Origin: Cherax quadricarinatus
Lineage: Eukaryota > Arthropoda > Malacostraca > Decapoda > Parastacidae
Direction: 5' to 3'
Assembly (NCBI RefSeq): GCF_038502225.1
Contig: NC_091325.1
Span: 29,412,459-29,476,458, forward strand
Length of the DNA stretch: 64,000 nucleotides
Shown: piece by piece, positions 1-18,781 of the stretch
Layout: the number at the start of each line of letters is the position of its first letter
How positions within the stretch are numbered: the stretch's first letter is position 1
Notes under the pieces: model-generated
What the model was told of the DNA's origin: nothing
Database searches by the model: none
What the model saw: only the letters and a program-made list of their open reading frames with translations
Position numbers and translations under genes: made by a program

Positions 1-1698
<1,698 letters not shown>

Positions 1699-2171
1699 GT
1701 GCCGAATAGGCAGAACTTGCCATCTTGGCTTAAATAGCAACGCTCATCTTGCCATATAGGACAAGTGAAAATTTGTGTATGCAATAATTTCGCCAAAATC
1801 ATTCTGAACCTAACGAAAAAAATATATTTCACTGGGTTTGTTTAGTATTAAATTATTGTAAACAAATCTAAAATATATTTAGTTGGGTTAGGCTAAAATA
1901 AATTGCTCTTCTTATAATAAGGTTAGGTAAGTTTTCTAAGATTCTTTTGGTGCAAGATTATAAATTTTTGCATTAACATTAACAAAAAAAATATATCTTT
2001 AAACGTATAAGAGAAAATTTTAGAAAGGACTTAATTTTAAACGAGTTCTTGCTATTGGGCCGTGCGGATGTGCTGCGCAGTAGCTCCTGATTGAGTTGGC
2101 TTTTGCGCAGTGTTGACGTGTACTTAGCTCTGTGAAGACCTGTTTGCGCGCTCTCTACGAATTGAAGCAAG

Positions 2172-3008
2172 ATGCCCTCCATCGAGCAACTTTACCAACA
2201 GCTTAAGGAAGAATTGAGGTTGGCGAAGGTGGAGATTCGGCGACTGACCGAGGAAAACAAAAGGATTCGTAGTAGTCCTCCTGTTTTGAGTCCTCAGGTC
2301 AAGAAGGGAAACTGGTCCATGGCTGGACAGCAGGGAACGAAGTTGACGATCAAGAAGACGAATGGAAAGGTAGAAACGATGAAGAAGAAAGAGACTGCCG
2401 TGGAAACTGTTGTGGAAACATCTAATACATTCTCAGTGCTACCCAACGAATGTGAGTCGACTACTGGGAACATCACGACGAACGACACCAAGGAAGGTAA
2501 GAATATTGTTGTTGTTGGGGATAGCCAAGTTAGGTATATGGATAGGGCGTTCTGCTTGAAGGACAGGAGTAGGAGACAGAGAGTTTGCTTTCCTGGGGCT
2601 GGGATGGAGGATATTGTTAGCCATCTGGATGACATCATGAGAGGTAATGGGAGCAATCCTATTATCTGTCTCAGTGCTGGAGGCAACGATGTTGACAGAC
2701 GTAGGAGTGAAGACCTGATTAGCAGGTATAGGTCAGCAATAGAAATAATTAGGAGGAAGGGTGGGAACCCTGTCATATGTGGTATTTTGCCAAGGAGAGG
2801 AGTTGGAAATGAATGGTTGCCCAGGGCAATTGGTGTCAATTGCTGGCTGGACAAATACTGTAAGGAAAATGCGGTAACATTCATTGACAACTGGGACCTC
2901 TTCTATGGCAGAAATGACATGTATGCCAGGGATGGGGTTCACTTATCTAGGTCTGGGGTGGTAGCACTGGCAACCGCAGTGGAGGAAGCAGTTAGGACTT
3001 TAAACTAG
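2172..3008 (+). CDS. CR1-type LINE ORF1 protein, SGNH-hydrolase (esterase) domain
   Basis: The 278-residue frame is open from ATG to TAG. Residues about 1-35 are rich in Glu, Lys and Leu with heptad spacing (LYQQLKEELRLAKVEIRRL), a likely coiled coil for self-association. From about residue 115 an SGNH hydrolase fold is visible: block I GDSQ in IVVVGDSQVR, block II glycine in FPGAG, block III GGND, and the C-terminal Asp-His pair in DGVHLS. In the family, esterase-type ORF1 proteins bind nucleic acid or lipid and assist retrotransposition; the catalytic Ser, Asn, Asp and His candidates are all present here. ORF2 starts 14 bases downstream. This ORF is intact although ORF2 is broken. The start is the first ATG after the leader and precedes the coiled coil. 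Confidence 0.85.
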   Translation: MPSIEQLYQQLKEELRLAKVEIRRLTEENKRIRSSPPVLSPQVKKGNWSMAGQQGTKLTIKKTNGKVETMKKKETAVETVVETSNTFSVLPNECESTTGNITTNDTKEGKNIVVVGDSQVRYMDRAFCLKDRSRRQRVCFPGAGMEDIVSHLDDIMRGNGSNPIICLSAGGNDVDRRRSEDLISRYRSAIEIIRRKGGNPVICGILPRRGVGNEWLPRAIGVNCWLDKYCKENAVTFIDNWDLFYGRNDMYARDGVHLSRSGVVALATAVEEAVRTLN

Positions 3009-3022
3009 GAATAGTTAGTGGT

Positions 3023-5398
3023 ATGGGTTTTGGCAGGAAAACAGTGAAGTCCCAGTGTAGTAATATTACGAGTTCTAGGGGAACTAGTAATAAGAAGAAC
3101 GAGGTAGATATTGAAAAGCCAGGGACTTTGGGTGATAAGGACAGTAATAGGTTTAGTAGTAAAACAGAAATGAGCAGGAAGGGTAAAGAGAAAGGAGAGT
3201 CTTTCAATGTTTATTATGCTAATTGCCGTAGTGCTAGGAATAAGATGGGCGAGTTGAGATTAGTTGCTAGTGCAGGTAACATTGATGTATTTGCCTTAAC
3301 TGAGGCGTGGTTTAATTAAAAAAGTCGGGACATGCCTGTGGAATGTCATATTCAGGGTTTTAAATTGTTCCAAGTAGATAGAAGTATCGGGAAGGGGGGT
3401 GGGGTGGCATTGTATGTCCGAGATCGCTTGAACTGTTGCATAAAAACGGGTATTAAGTCTGAAGTAACACATACAGAGTCTGTTTGGATAGAATTTTCAG
3501 AGGGGCATGAAAAACTGATTTTAGGAGTGATATACCGTCCCCCAAACTTAGATAGGGACCAAGGGAGACTACTATGGGAGGAAATTGTTAAGGCCACAAG
3601 GCACGATAATGTAGTAATTCTAGGAGACTTTAACTTTAGTCATATTGATTGGAATTTCTTGACTGGGAATTTAGAATCATACGACTTCTTAGAAGCAATT
3701 CAGGATTGTTTTTCGAAGCAGTTTGTGACAGAACCTACAAGGGGAAATAACCTGCTTGACTTAGTTATGACAAACAATGAATCCCTTGTTAATAATTTAG
3801 AAATTTCAGAGGAACTGGGTGCTAGCGACCACAAATCAATTACATTTAGCATTGAATGGAAGTACGATAGTAGCGATAACTCAGTAACAGTCCCAGATTT
3901 TCGCTTAGCAGATTACGATGGGCTTAGAGAACACTTATCATCTGTTGACTGGGGTAACGAAGTGAGCTATCAATATGACAGTTTTCTGAACACTATACAT
4001 GCTGGTCAAAGAACGTTTATCCCAAATAAAGAAATTAGATCAAATAGAAATGACCCAAAATGGATGAATAATAGGCTCAAATATCTACTAGGGCATAAGA
4101 AAGGAATTTATAGGCGTATCAAAAGAGATGAGGGTCATCTTATGAATCAGTATTTTGACATTATGAGGGACATTAAAAAGGGGATAAGAAAAGCTAAAAG
4201 GGACTATGAAATTAAAGTTGCTAGGGATTCTAAAACTAACCCAAAAAGTTTTTTCCAGGTCTATAGAACAAAAGTTAGAGATAAGATAGGTCCCCTTAAA
4301 AATAACTATGGGCACCTTACTGACAAAGAGAATGAAATGTGCTCGATTTTAAATAATTATTTTCTCTCAGTTTTTACACAGGAAGACACTAACAATATTC
4401 CAGTAATTAATTTTTATAGTGGGCTAGAGGAAGATAAATTATGTAACATCACAGTCACTAGTGAAATGGTTGTGAAGCAGATAGACAGACTGAAGCAAAA
4501 TAAGTCGCCGGGTCCTGATGAGGTTTTTTCAAGGGTTCTTAAGGAATGCAAAATGGAACTCTGTGAACCATTAACTAATATTTTTAATTTATCTATTCAA
4601 ACAGGTGTAGTGTCTGATATGTGGAAGATGGCTAATGTAATTCCTATTTTTAAAACAGGGGACAAGTCGTTACCGTCAAATTACCGCCCAATAAGCCTGA
4701 ACTCAATTGTAGGCAAATTACTAGAGTCAATTCTAGCTGAGATTATAAGAAGCCATCTCGATAAGCATAGCTTGATTAATGATACTTAGCATGGATTCAC
4801 AAGAGGCCGGTCTTGTCTAACTAATTTATTAACTTTCTTCAGTAAAGCTTTTGAGGCTGTTGACCACGATAAAGAATTTGATATTATTTACTTAGATTTT
4901 AGTAAGGCTTTTGATAGAGTTCCGCACCGTAGACTGTTAATGAAAGTGGCAGCTCATGGCATTGGGGGAAAAGTGCTCTCGTGGATCGAGTCATGGCTCA
5001 CTGACAGGAAGCAGAGAGTGTCCATAAATGGGGTTAAATCCGAGTGGGGATATGTAACAAGTGGCGTTCCACAGGGATCAGTCTTGGGCCCGTTGTTGTT
5101 TATAATATATATCAATGATCTTGATGAAGGAATTACTAGTGATATGAGCAAATTCGCCGATGACACAAAGATAGGTAGGATAATTGATTCAAACGTAGAT
5201 GTTATGGAACTTCAGGAGGATTTAAACAAACTCTATTCTTGGTCAGAAAAGTGGCAGATGCAGTTCAATGTAGATAAATGCAAGGTTCTGAAGCTCGGGA
5301 GTGCCCATAACCCTAATACTTATAAGTTAAATGATGTAGAACTTAGCCATACAGATTGCGAAAAGGACTTGGGGGTTATGGTGAGCAGCAACCTTTAA
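3023..5398 (+). pseudogene. CR1-type LINE ORF2, 5' part: endonuclease and reverse transcriptase
   Basis: One reading frame runs through 3023-5398 with in-frame stops TAA at 3317-3319 and TAG at 4787-4789. The endonuclease/exonuclease/phosphatase domain shows NVYYANCRSARNK, TEAWFN, GVIYRPPN, LGDFNFSHIDW and the C-terminal GASDHKSI motif with its Asp-His pair. The reverse transcriptase follows with NKSPGPDEV, NYRPISL, IYLDFSKAFDRVPH, GVPQGSVLGPLLF and the catalytic FADDTK. In this family the endonuclease nicks the target and the RT copies the RNA from the nick. The frame ends in a stop created within the TTAA target at 5395-5398, where a DNA element has inserted. The domain continues at 6704. 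Confidence 0.9.
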
Positions 5399-5641
5399 TA
5401 AACCCTTCAGAGGGCAAGGCAGACTAAAATGCAGATTTTGAAAGTGATTTCGTATGAGGAGATAGAGCCACTCGATGTAAGGTGACTGAGACCATCCAAA
5501 CAGAGTTGTGAAAGTAACATCTCGGGCAATTGCAGATATTCGAAAACCGAGTATATTCGGTCCTGTCCGTTTGGGGTATAACAATTTAGAATGTTGCAAG
5601 GTTGCAATTGTTGAAAAAAAACGAAATAAATATTTTTTAAA

Positions 5642-5647
5642 TTTATT
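5642..5647 (-). terminator. Candidate poly(A) signal of the TTAA-element gene
   Basis: TTTATT on the plus strand, AATAAA on the minus strand, lies about 270 bases past the stop codon of the two-exon gene and inside the same TTAA-bounded element. It is a plausible end of its transcript, but the surrounding DNA is AT-rich and such hexamers arise by chance. Confidence 0.35.
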
Positions 5648-5915
5648 ATAAAAGTAGACAATATAAAAAACATAAATGGAACTTGTTTCTGAACAATTTA
5701 TAAGCAGTAAAAAAATAGAAGTAGGAACTACTTATCAACAATGACACATTGCAATGAGATACAACTTACAAATGAAATATTCTTGAGTTCCCTGAGAAAG
5801 AACAATCCTTTTACATCACTAATTTCTGCAATGAAACTTTATGAAACAATTTCTATCCTTCTTGATGGATAGATTTACTTTGCATGTGGCACAGGAAAAT
5901 GAAGATGCGACATGA

Positions 5916-6431
5916 TTATTCTTGTTGCTGCAATACTTGCATGTAAGCAAGTATCTTCTTCTTGTTCAATTTCTTCTTTTTGGATGGTGGCATAGCTTCC
6001 TTCTCATCTGTTGGCACCTCTGCATCTTGTGGCAAGTATTCATCATCAGTTTCCACCACTTCCAGGTCATCTGGATCTTGATCTGAGTCACTGTCATCCC
6101 AAACACAGACAAATTTCGACTTATCCTTGGAGGACTCACCGTAGAACAATTTCTTATTGATCTGGAAGGACAATAAAAACGTTCTGTACACACCCAGACC
6201 ATTACTGAATTCATATATACACTACCAAATTTTATGGAAATATTTATATACCGAAACTTGAAAACTGCACCTAAAAGGACAGGAACGACTGTACTTGGTC
6301 CTATTTTGTTGCACTTTTTTCATTTGCATTGTGCACTCGTAATATGCTTCACAACGCCTTCATATATATATCAAAATATGGCTAAACTATTCATTTACAC
6401 ACTAGACACACAAATCAGTACTTACCGACAT
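5916..6431 (-). CDS. Candidate two-exon gene, acidic/basic 83-residue protein, inside the TTAA element
   Basis: On the minus strand, ATGTCG (6431-6426) is followed directly by a consensus donor GTAAGTACT. A pyrimidine-rich acceptor (TTGTCCTTCCAG) ends at 6162, and exon 2 runs from 6161 to the stop at 5916. The join is phase 0 and gives 83 residues: an acidic stretch (WDDSDSDQDPDDLEVVETDD), then a lysine-rich patch (PPSKKKKLNKKK) that could be a nuclear localisation signal, then a short tail. Introns occupy 6162-6425. CCAAT-type boxes lie upstream and an AATAAA lies downstream. An acidic N-terminus is common in piggyBac transposases, so this may be the leftover N-terminal exon of one, but the catalytic core is absent. 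I do not recognise the protein otherwise. Confidence 0.5.
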
Positions 6432-6524
6432 TGTACGGGGTGAAATGCTTCAGTATGTAAGGAGCACTCAACCGAGAAACACGAGTTTTGGCGCCGGCAA
6501 GGTAGAAGTGTTTACATTCTGCTC

Positions 6525-6600
6525 TCTCGACCAATGGGAAGTGAGCAGCCGCCATCACCGCTCAGCCTGGGCGACTCAGGGAAGGTCTGTGATTGGTCAG
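6525..6600 (-). promoter_or_regulatory. Candidate promoter with paired CCAAT/ATTGG boxes
   Basis: Upstream of the ATG at 6431 the element is GC-richer than its surroundings and contains two ATTGG/CCAAT boxes (GACCAATGGG near 6529 and GATTGGTCAG near 6591) in opposite orientations. No TATA box is evident at a standard distance. The arrangement suits a short compact promoter for the minus-strand gene. Inference only. Confidence 0.3.
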
Positions 6601-6703
6601 AAATAGAGAATGGGAACCTAGATGCGTGGCGGGAGTTGTAGGACGTGCGCAAAAAACCACGCTATGATGACCGACTTCACTCGGGTCTGCCCGGTAAAGT
6701 TAA

Positions 6704-7267
6704 CCAAGACAGCAATACCTAAGCGTGCGTAATAAGGCAAATAGATTACTGGGATTTATATCAAGAAGTGTAAGCAACAGAAGTCCAGAGGTCATACTGC
6801 AGCTTTATACATCATTAGTAAGGCCTCACCTAAATTATGCAGCTCAGTTCTGGTCTCCGTATTACAAAATGGACATAAATTCGTTAGAAAACATTCAGCG
6901 TAGGATGACTAAATTAATACATAGCATTAGAAATCTTCCTTATGAAGAAAGATTGAAGACTCTTAAGTAACATTCACTTGTTAGACGAAGAATGAGGGAA
7001 GACCTGATCGAAGTGTATAAGTGGAAGATAGGTATTAATAAAGGGGATATTAATAAGGTCTTGAGGATGTCTCTCCAAGAGAGAACCCGCAGTAATGGAT
7101 TTAAATTGGATAAGTTTAGATTTAGAAAGGACATAGGAAAGTATTGGTTTGGAAATAGGGTAGTTGATGAGTGGAACAGTCTACCTAGTTGGGGTATTGA
7201 GGCTGGGACTTTGGGTAGTTTCAAATTTAGGTTGGAACAGTACATGAGTGGGAGGGGTTGGGTTTGA
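6704..7267 (+). pseudogene. CR1-type LINE ORF2, 3' part: RT thumb and C-terminal domain
   Basis: This continues the reverse-transcriptase polypeptide interrupted at 5398. Recognisable segments are NKANRLLGFI, SLVRPHLNYAAQFWSP, IQRRMTKLI, and the C-terminal RTRSNGFKLDKFRFRKDIGKYW-like region (quoted in part) with FGNRVVDEWNSLP, typical of CR1-group ORF2 ends. An in-frame TAA at 6968-6970 interrupts it; the frame resumes at 6992 and stops at 7265-7267. Confidence 0.85.
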
Positions 7268-7427
7268 GTGGGACTTTCACATCAGAGCTTATTTCTTGGG
7301 TGGCATTGAAAATTGGGTTGGGCAAATGTTTTGCTAGTGGGATGAATTGTAAAGGACCTGCCTAGTATGGGCCAACAGGCCTCCTGCAGTGTTCCTCCTT
7401 TCTTATGTTCTTATGTTCTTATGTTTT
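7268..7427 (+). other. LINE 3' UTR with TTATGTTC terminal repeats
   Basis: Non-coding tail of the CR1-like element. It ends in about three copies of the octamer TTATGTTC (7401-7425), analogous to the short tandem repeats that end CR1-group elements and help reverse-transcriptase recognition of the RNA. The TATTCGGTACGAC motif follows within a few bases. Confidence 0.75.
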
Positions 7428-7444
7428 ACATATTCGGTACGACA

Positions 7445-11504
<4,060 letters not shown>

Positions 11505-11625
11505 TATACAAATAACCAGCACATAAAAGAGAGAAGCTTACGACGACGTTTCGGTCCGACTTGGACCATTGACAAAGTCACACTAACCAGAAGTAGAGCA
11601 GGACGGTTATATATAGGCAGGAAGA

Positions 11626-11659
<34 letters not shown>

Positions 11660-11797
11660 CAAGAATGGTATGTAACACCGACAAGATGAAATTAAGACAC
11701 ATGCGCAACACCCGGGCATCACTATCGTAGACGTTTTGCCATCCTGCCAGCCACTGGATGGCGAAACGTCCACAACAAAGACAACCAGACGCCGTAC

Positions 11798-12790
11798 ATG
11801 GAATACTTCGAGACTGTTCTTCCTACCCTCGATATGCAACCTTCACTCTGGCTCCGCTATGTGGATGACATCTTTGCTCTGTGGCCTCATGACTCCAGTC
11901 TCTTCCAACCTTTTCTTGAAGCTCTTAATAATCTTGCCCCTTCCATTAAGTTTAAAGCTGAATGGGAATCTGATTCCTTGCTTCCTTTCCTTGATGTCCA
12001 TGTCCACCGCTCAGATACAGGTTTTTCCTTTTCCGTTTACCGAAAACCTATGCACAGTGGCATGTACATTCACTACTTTTCCTATCATGCTTCCCCTGTC
12101 AAGAAAAGTGTTCTTATCTCCCTCTTTCTCCGTGCCCTCCGCATCTGTGATCCTCAGTTCCTTCCAGCAGAAATTTCCACTCTTTATAGTTCGTTTTCCC
12201 GTCTTGGCTACCCTTCCCATTTCATAGACTTTTCCCTCTCACGTGCCAAACGCAATTTCTTTTCTCCCAAACTCTCTACTCCTGGAAACTCTTCTATCCT
12301 CTGCCTTCCCTACATTTCCGGTCTTTCTAATCTCAACAATTCTCTCCGTCCCTTAGACATCAAGCTTACCTTCCGCCAGACTAACACTCTTCGCACCAGT
12401 CTCGTTCATACCTCTCCTCCCTCTACAGATGTTCCTGGTGTCTACTCTATTTCTTGCTCCTCCTGTCCTCTTCAATACTTCGGAGAAACTGGTCGATCTC
12501 TTTCTGACAGACTTAGGGAGCACAAAAATAGTGTTAGGGTTGCCGACACTAACAATGCTCTTTTCTGTCACGTCAGAGATCATAGCCATCCTATTGACTG
12601 GTCTTCTGCTAAAACTATCTTCCCTACTTCCAACTCGAACAGTCGCCGTCTAGTCGAATCCTCTCTAATAAACAACTTTCCTTGTATGAACCTTAGCCCT
12701 GGCTTCGTCTCTGTAGGTGCCTTCCTCTCCCACTACATTGTAAAATGCTCCAAACTTCAGAACACCCGTGACTTAACGGGACTCCTCATT
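11798..12790 (+). pseudogene. PLE-1 polyprotein fragment: RT C-terminal part and GIY-YIG endonuclease
   Basis: The frame is open from 11798 to 13165, but the conserved part ends near 12790; the remainder is low-complexity pyrimidine-coded sequence. Residues about 19-29 (LRYVDDIFALW) carry the RT catalytic YVDD motif. LLPFLDVHV and FSVYRKPMHSGMYIHY are typical of Penelope RT. From about residue 213 the GIY-YIG nuclease appears: GVYSISCSSC, YFGETGRSLSDRLREHK with its conserved Arg, HVRDHSHPIDW, and the catalytic-type Glu in VESSLI. The nuclease makes the target nick and the RT copies the RNA. The fingers and palm start of RT are missing, so the copy cannot be autonomous. The ATG at 11798 lies at the inverted-repeat junction and is not the native start. 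Confidence 0.85.
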
Positions 12791-13086
12791 TTTTCTTTTT
12801 TCTTTTTCCTTTTTCTTCTCCCTATTCCCCTTTCCTCTTTCCTTTTCTCCTCTGGGTTGTCTTTCTCTCTTCTGTCTCGTGTTTCTGTTCCTTCTTCATT
12901 TATTTCACCACTTCCCCTTTCACGCACCTCTGTGCGTTTGCTCTCCCTCATTGGGCACCTAGCTCTCTTGCAGTGCTCCCTTCCTTTGTTTTTGACTGCT
13001 CGTCCTCCTTATTTCCCACTTCTACCACTACCACTACTACTACATCTTCTACTACTACTACTACAACTACTGATGAAATTAAGACA

Positions 13087-13378
13087 CATGTGCGGCGTCC
13101 GGTTGTCTTTGTTGTGGACGTTTCGCCATCCAGTGGCTGGCTGGATGGCGAAACGTCTACGATAGTGATGCCCGGGTGTTGCGCATGTGTCTTAATTTCA
13201 TCTTGTCGGTATTACATACCATTCTTGTACTACTACTACTACTACTACTACCACTACCTCTTCCTGCCTATTATAGCCGTCCTGCTCCACTTCTGGTTAG
13301 TGTGACTTTGTCAATGGTCCAAGTCGGACCGAAACGTTGTCGTAAGCTTCTCTCTTTTATGTGCGGGTTATTTGTATA
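13087..13378 (+). repeat. PLE-1 terminal repeat with hairpins (right end, copy 1)
   Basis: Inverted counterpart of 11505-11800. It holds a 17-bp perfect stem (GACGTTTCGCCATCCAG at 13117-13133 with its complement at 13141-13157, 7-nt loop) and a second hairpin, GGTCC-AAGTC-GGACC at 13316-13330 followed by GAAACG. Hairpin plus GAAAC resembles the stem II/GAAA half of the hammerhead ribozymes reported in PLE terminal repeats, although the CTGATGA box is not recognisable beside it. Confidence 0.6.
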
Positions 13379-13763
13379 TCGTTCCAGTCACGGTATTGTG
13401 CCTTTTTTGTTATTTCTGCATGACATTGTAATATTGTTATTCAGGGTTCTGCATGACATTGTAATGTTGTTATACAAGGTTCTGCATGACATTGTGATGT
13501 TGTTATACAGGGTTCTGCATGACATTGTAATGTTGTTATACAAGGTTCTGCATGACATTGTAATGTTGTTATACAGGGTTCTGCATGACATTGTAATGCT
13601 GTTATAGAAGGTTCTGCATGACATTGTGATGTTGTTATACAGGGTTCTGCATGACATTGTAATGTTGTTATACAAGGTTCTGCGTGACATTGTAATGTTG
13701 TTATACAGGGTTCTGCATGACACTGTAATGCTGTTATACAAGGTTCTGCATGACATTGTAATG
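13379..13763 (+). repeat. 33-bp minisatellite, distal part after PLE-1 copy 1
   Basis: After a 40-bp junction the same 33-bp unit resumes for about ten copies, in the same orientation as the left array. The PLE therefore inserted into an existing array. Some units carry GCTGTTATA instead of GTTGTTATA. Confidence 0.93.
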
Positions 13764-15395
<1,632 letters not shown>

Positions 15396-16546
15396 ACCCT
15401 ACCTCTACAGCAGCCCCCTTTAAGCACTCTGCCCCCACCCCCCACCACAAACCCCACACACACTGTGGCACCCCAAAGCAGCTGAACAATCTCAACCAAA
15501 ACCCACACACTGTTCCCTCTGCCCCCACCCCCCACATCACAAACCATACTGCCACAGAAGCTCCCTACGGGCACTCTTCCCTCATCCCCCCCCCATCACG
15601 AATCCCGCCCACACCACAAACCCCAATAGCCCAGGGCTCCCGCTCCCCCAACCCTAATATTCTCCCAGGTCCACCTTGATAGACAACAAGCTGAAGGTGT
15701 GGTACACAAACGCAGATGGAATAGCAAATAAATACGAGGTGTGGCATGAAAGAATCACCGAGAAGTCCCTGGACATCATAGCAGTCACAGAAACGAAACT
15801 CACTGAGACAATAACAGACGCAGTCATCCCACCGGCAGCAGAGGGAGAGGAGGGGTTGCAATGCTCATAAAAAAAACCAATGGACTTTCGAGGAAATGGA
15901 GGGCATGGACGAGATTGGAGAAAGGGACTACATAGCAGGCACAATTCAATCTGGGGAACATAAGGTAGTCATTGCTGTGATGTATAACCCACCACAGAAC
16001 TGCAGGAGGCCAAGAGAGGAATATGATGAGAACAACAGAGCGATGGTGGACACACTGGCTGAGGGGGCACGAAGAGCTCAATCGTGCACAGCAAACTTAC
16101 TGGTTATGGGTGATTTCAACCACAGGAAGTCCGATTGGGAAAATCTGGAGCCTCATGGGGGTCCCAAAAATTGGAGAGCCATGATGATGGATGGGGTACT
16201 GGAAAACCTCATGCATCAACACATCAGGGACACTACCAGAGAGAGAGGGGAGGGAGAACCAGCAAGACTGGACCTTGTGTTCACCCTGAGTGGCTCAGAC
16301 ATTGATGACATCACATATGAGAGGCCCCTCGGAGCTAGTGACCACGTACTCCTGAGTTTTGATTACATAGTAGAGTTACAGGTGGAGAGGGTAACAGGAG
16401 TTGAATGGGAAAAGCCAAACTATAAAAGGGGGGACTACACAGGTATGAGGAAGTTCCTGCGGGAGGTGCAGTGGGACAGAGAAATGGTAGGAAAGACAGT
16501 AAATGAAATGATGGAATATGTAACAACAAAACGCAAAGAGGCAGAG
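15396..16546 (+). mobile_element. LINE-2 fragment, copy 1 (ORF1 end and endonuclease)
   Basis: Homologous to the fuller LINE at 57553-61727. It starts near the ORF1/ORF2 junction and ends abruptly after the codons for TTKRKEAE, where an (AT)n tract replaces the remainder. The homologous copy at 44613-47846 continues without the (AT)n, so the truncation is secondary. It shares an internal lesion near 15835-15890 with the copies at 34810 and 44613. Confidence 0.85.
15676..16546 (+). pseudogene. LINE-2 ORF2 endonuclease fragment (copy 1)
   Basis: The endonuclease domain is readable in two pieces: 15676-15870 (LKVWYTNADGIANK, DIIAVTETKL) and, after a frame change around a short deletion and an A run, 15896-16546 ([56 protein letters not shown]). 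Compared with the fuller copy, the stretch encoding GYQIMRKDRRGRGGGG is lost. The Asp and His of the ASDH motif remain. There is no RT domain. Confidence 0.85.
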
Positions 16547-18626
<2,080 letters not shown>

Positions 18627-18747
18627 TATACAAATAACCCGCACATGAAAGAGAGAAGCTTACGACGACGTTTCGGTCCGACTTGGACCATTGACAAAGT
18701 CACACTAACCAGAAGTAGAGCAGGACGGTTATATATAGGCAGGAAGA

Positions 18748-18781
<34 letters not shown>

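Larger units (their letters stand above)
5395..6703 (-). mobile_element. TTAA-flanked 1.3-kb insertion, piggyBac-like by target site
   Basis: The LINE coding sequence is cut exactly between two TTAA copies (5395-5398 and 6700-6703); removing one TTAA plus the 1,301-bp interior rejoins the RT frame. TTAA target duplication is the signature of piggyBac-superfamily transposons. The left terminus reads TAAACCCTTCAGAGGGC and the right, reverse complemented, CTTTACCGGGCAGACC; both carry CCC-type ends but are not clear TIRs. No DDE transposase core is present. The interior contains a small minus-strand transcription unit (ATG, splice donor, acceptor, stop, poly(A) signal). It is probably a non-autonomous or deleted piggyBac relative. 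Confidence 0.72.
2041..7427 (+). mobile_element. Nearly full-length CR1-like LINE, interrupted by a TTAA insertion
   Basis: A non-LTR retrotransposon with a 5' leader (about 2041-2171), ORF1 (2172-3008), ORF2 (3023-5398 continuing at 6704-7267), a 3' UTR and a short 8-bp terminal repeat. ORF1 is an SGNH-esterase type and ORF2 is an apurinic-type endonuclease plus reverse transcriptase, the arrangement known in the CR1 group. A clean insertion at 5395-6703 splits ORF2. Removing it leaves about 980 codons with in-frame stops near residues 99, 589 and, just after the insertion point, two more. The copy is therefore dead but young. The 3' end carries TTATGTTC repeats rather than poly(A), as CR1 elements do. 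Confidence 0.88.
11505..13378 (+). mobile_element. Penelope-like element (family PLE-1), copy 1
   Basis: A 1.87-kb element inserted in the 33-bp minisatellite. It contains the 3' portion of a PLE polyprotein (last RT motif plus GIY-YIG endonuclease), a pyrimidine-rich tail and (TAC)n/(TAG)n trinucleotide runs. Its first 296 bp (11505-11800) are an inverted copy of its last 292 bp (13087-13378). A 5'-truncated body preceded by an inverted piece of the 3' end is a known PLE insertion form. The ends TATACAAATAACC and GGTTATTTGTATA mark its borders with the minisatellite. Confidence 0.85.

Noticed and set aside
12790..13165. C-terminal extension of the PLE-1 protein (Phe/Leu/Ser-rich)
   Set aside because: The pyrimidine-rich 3' region gives low-complexity residues after the conserved nuclease ends; more likely 3' UTR read through by chance.
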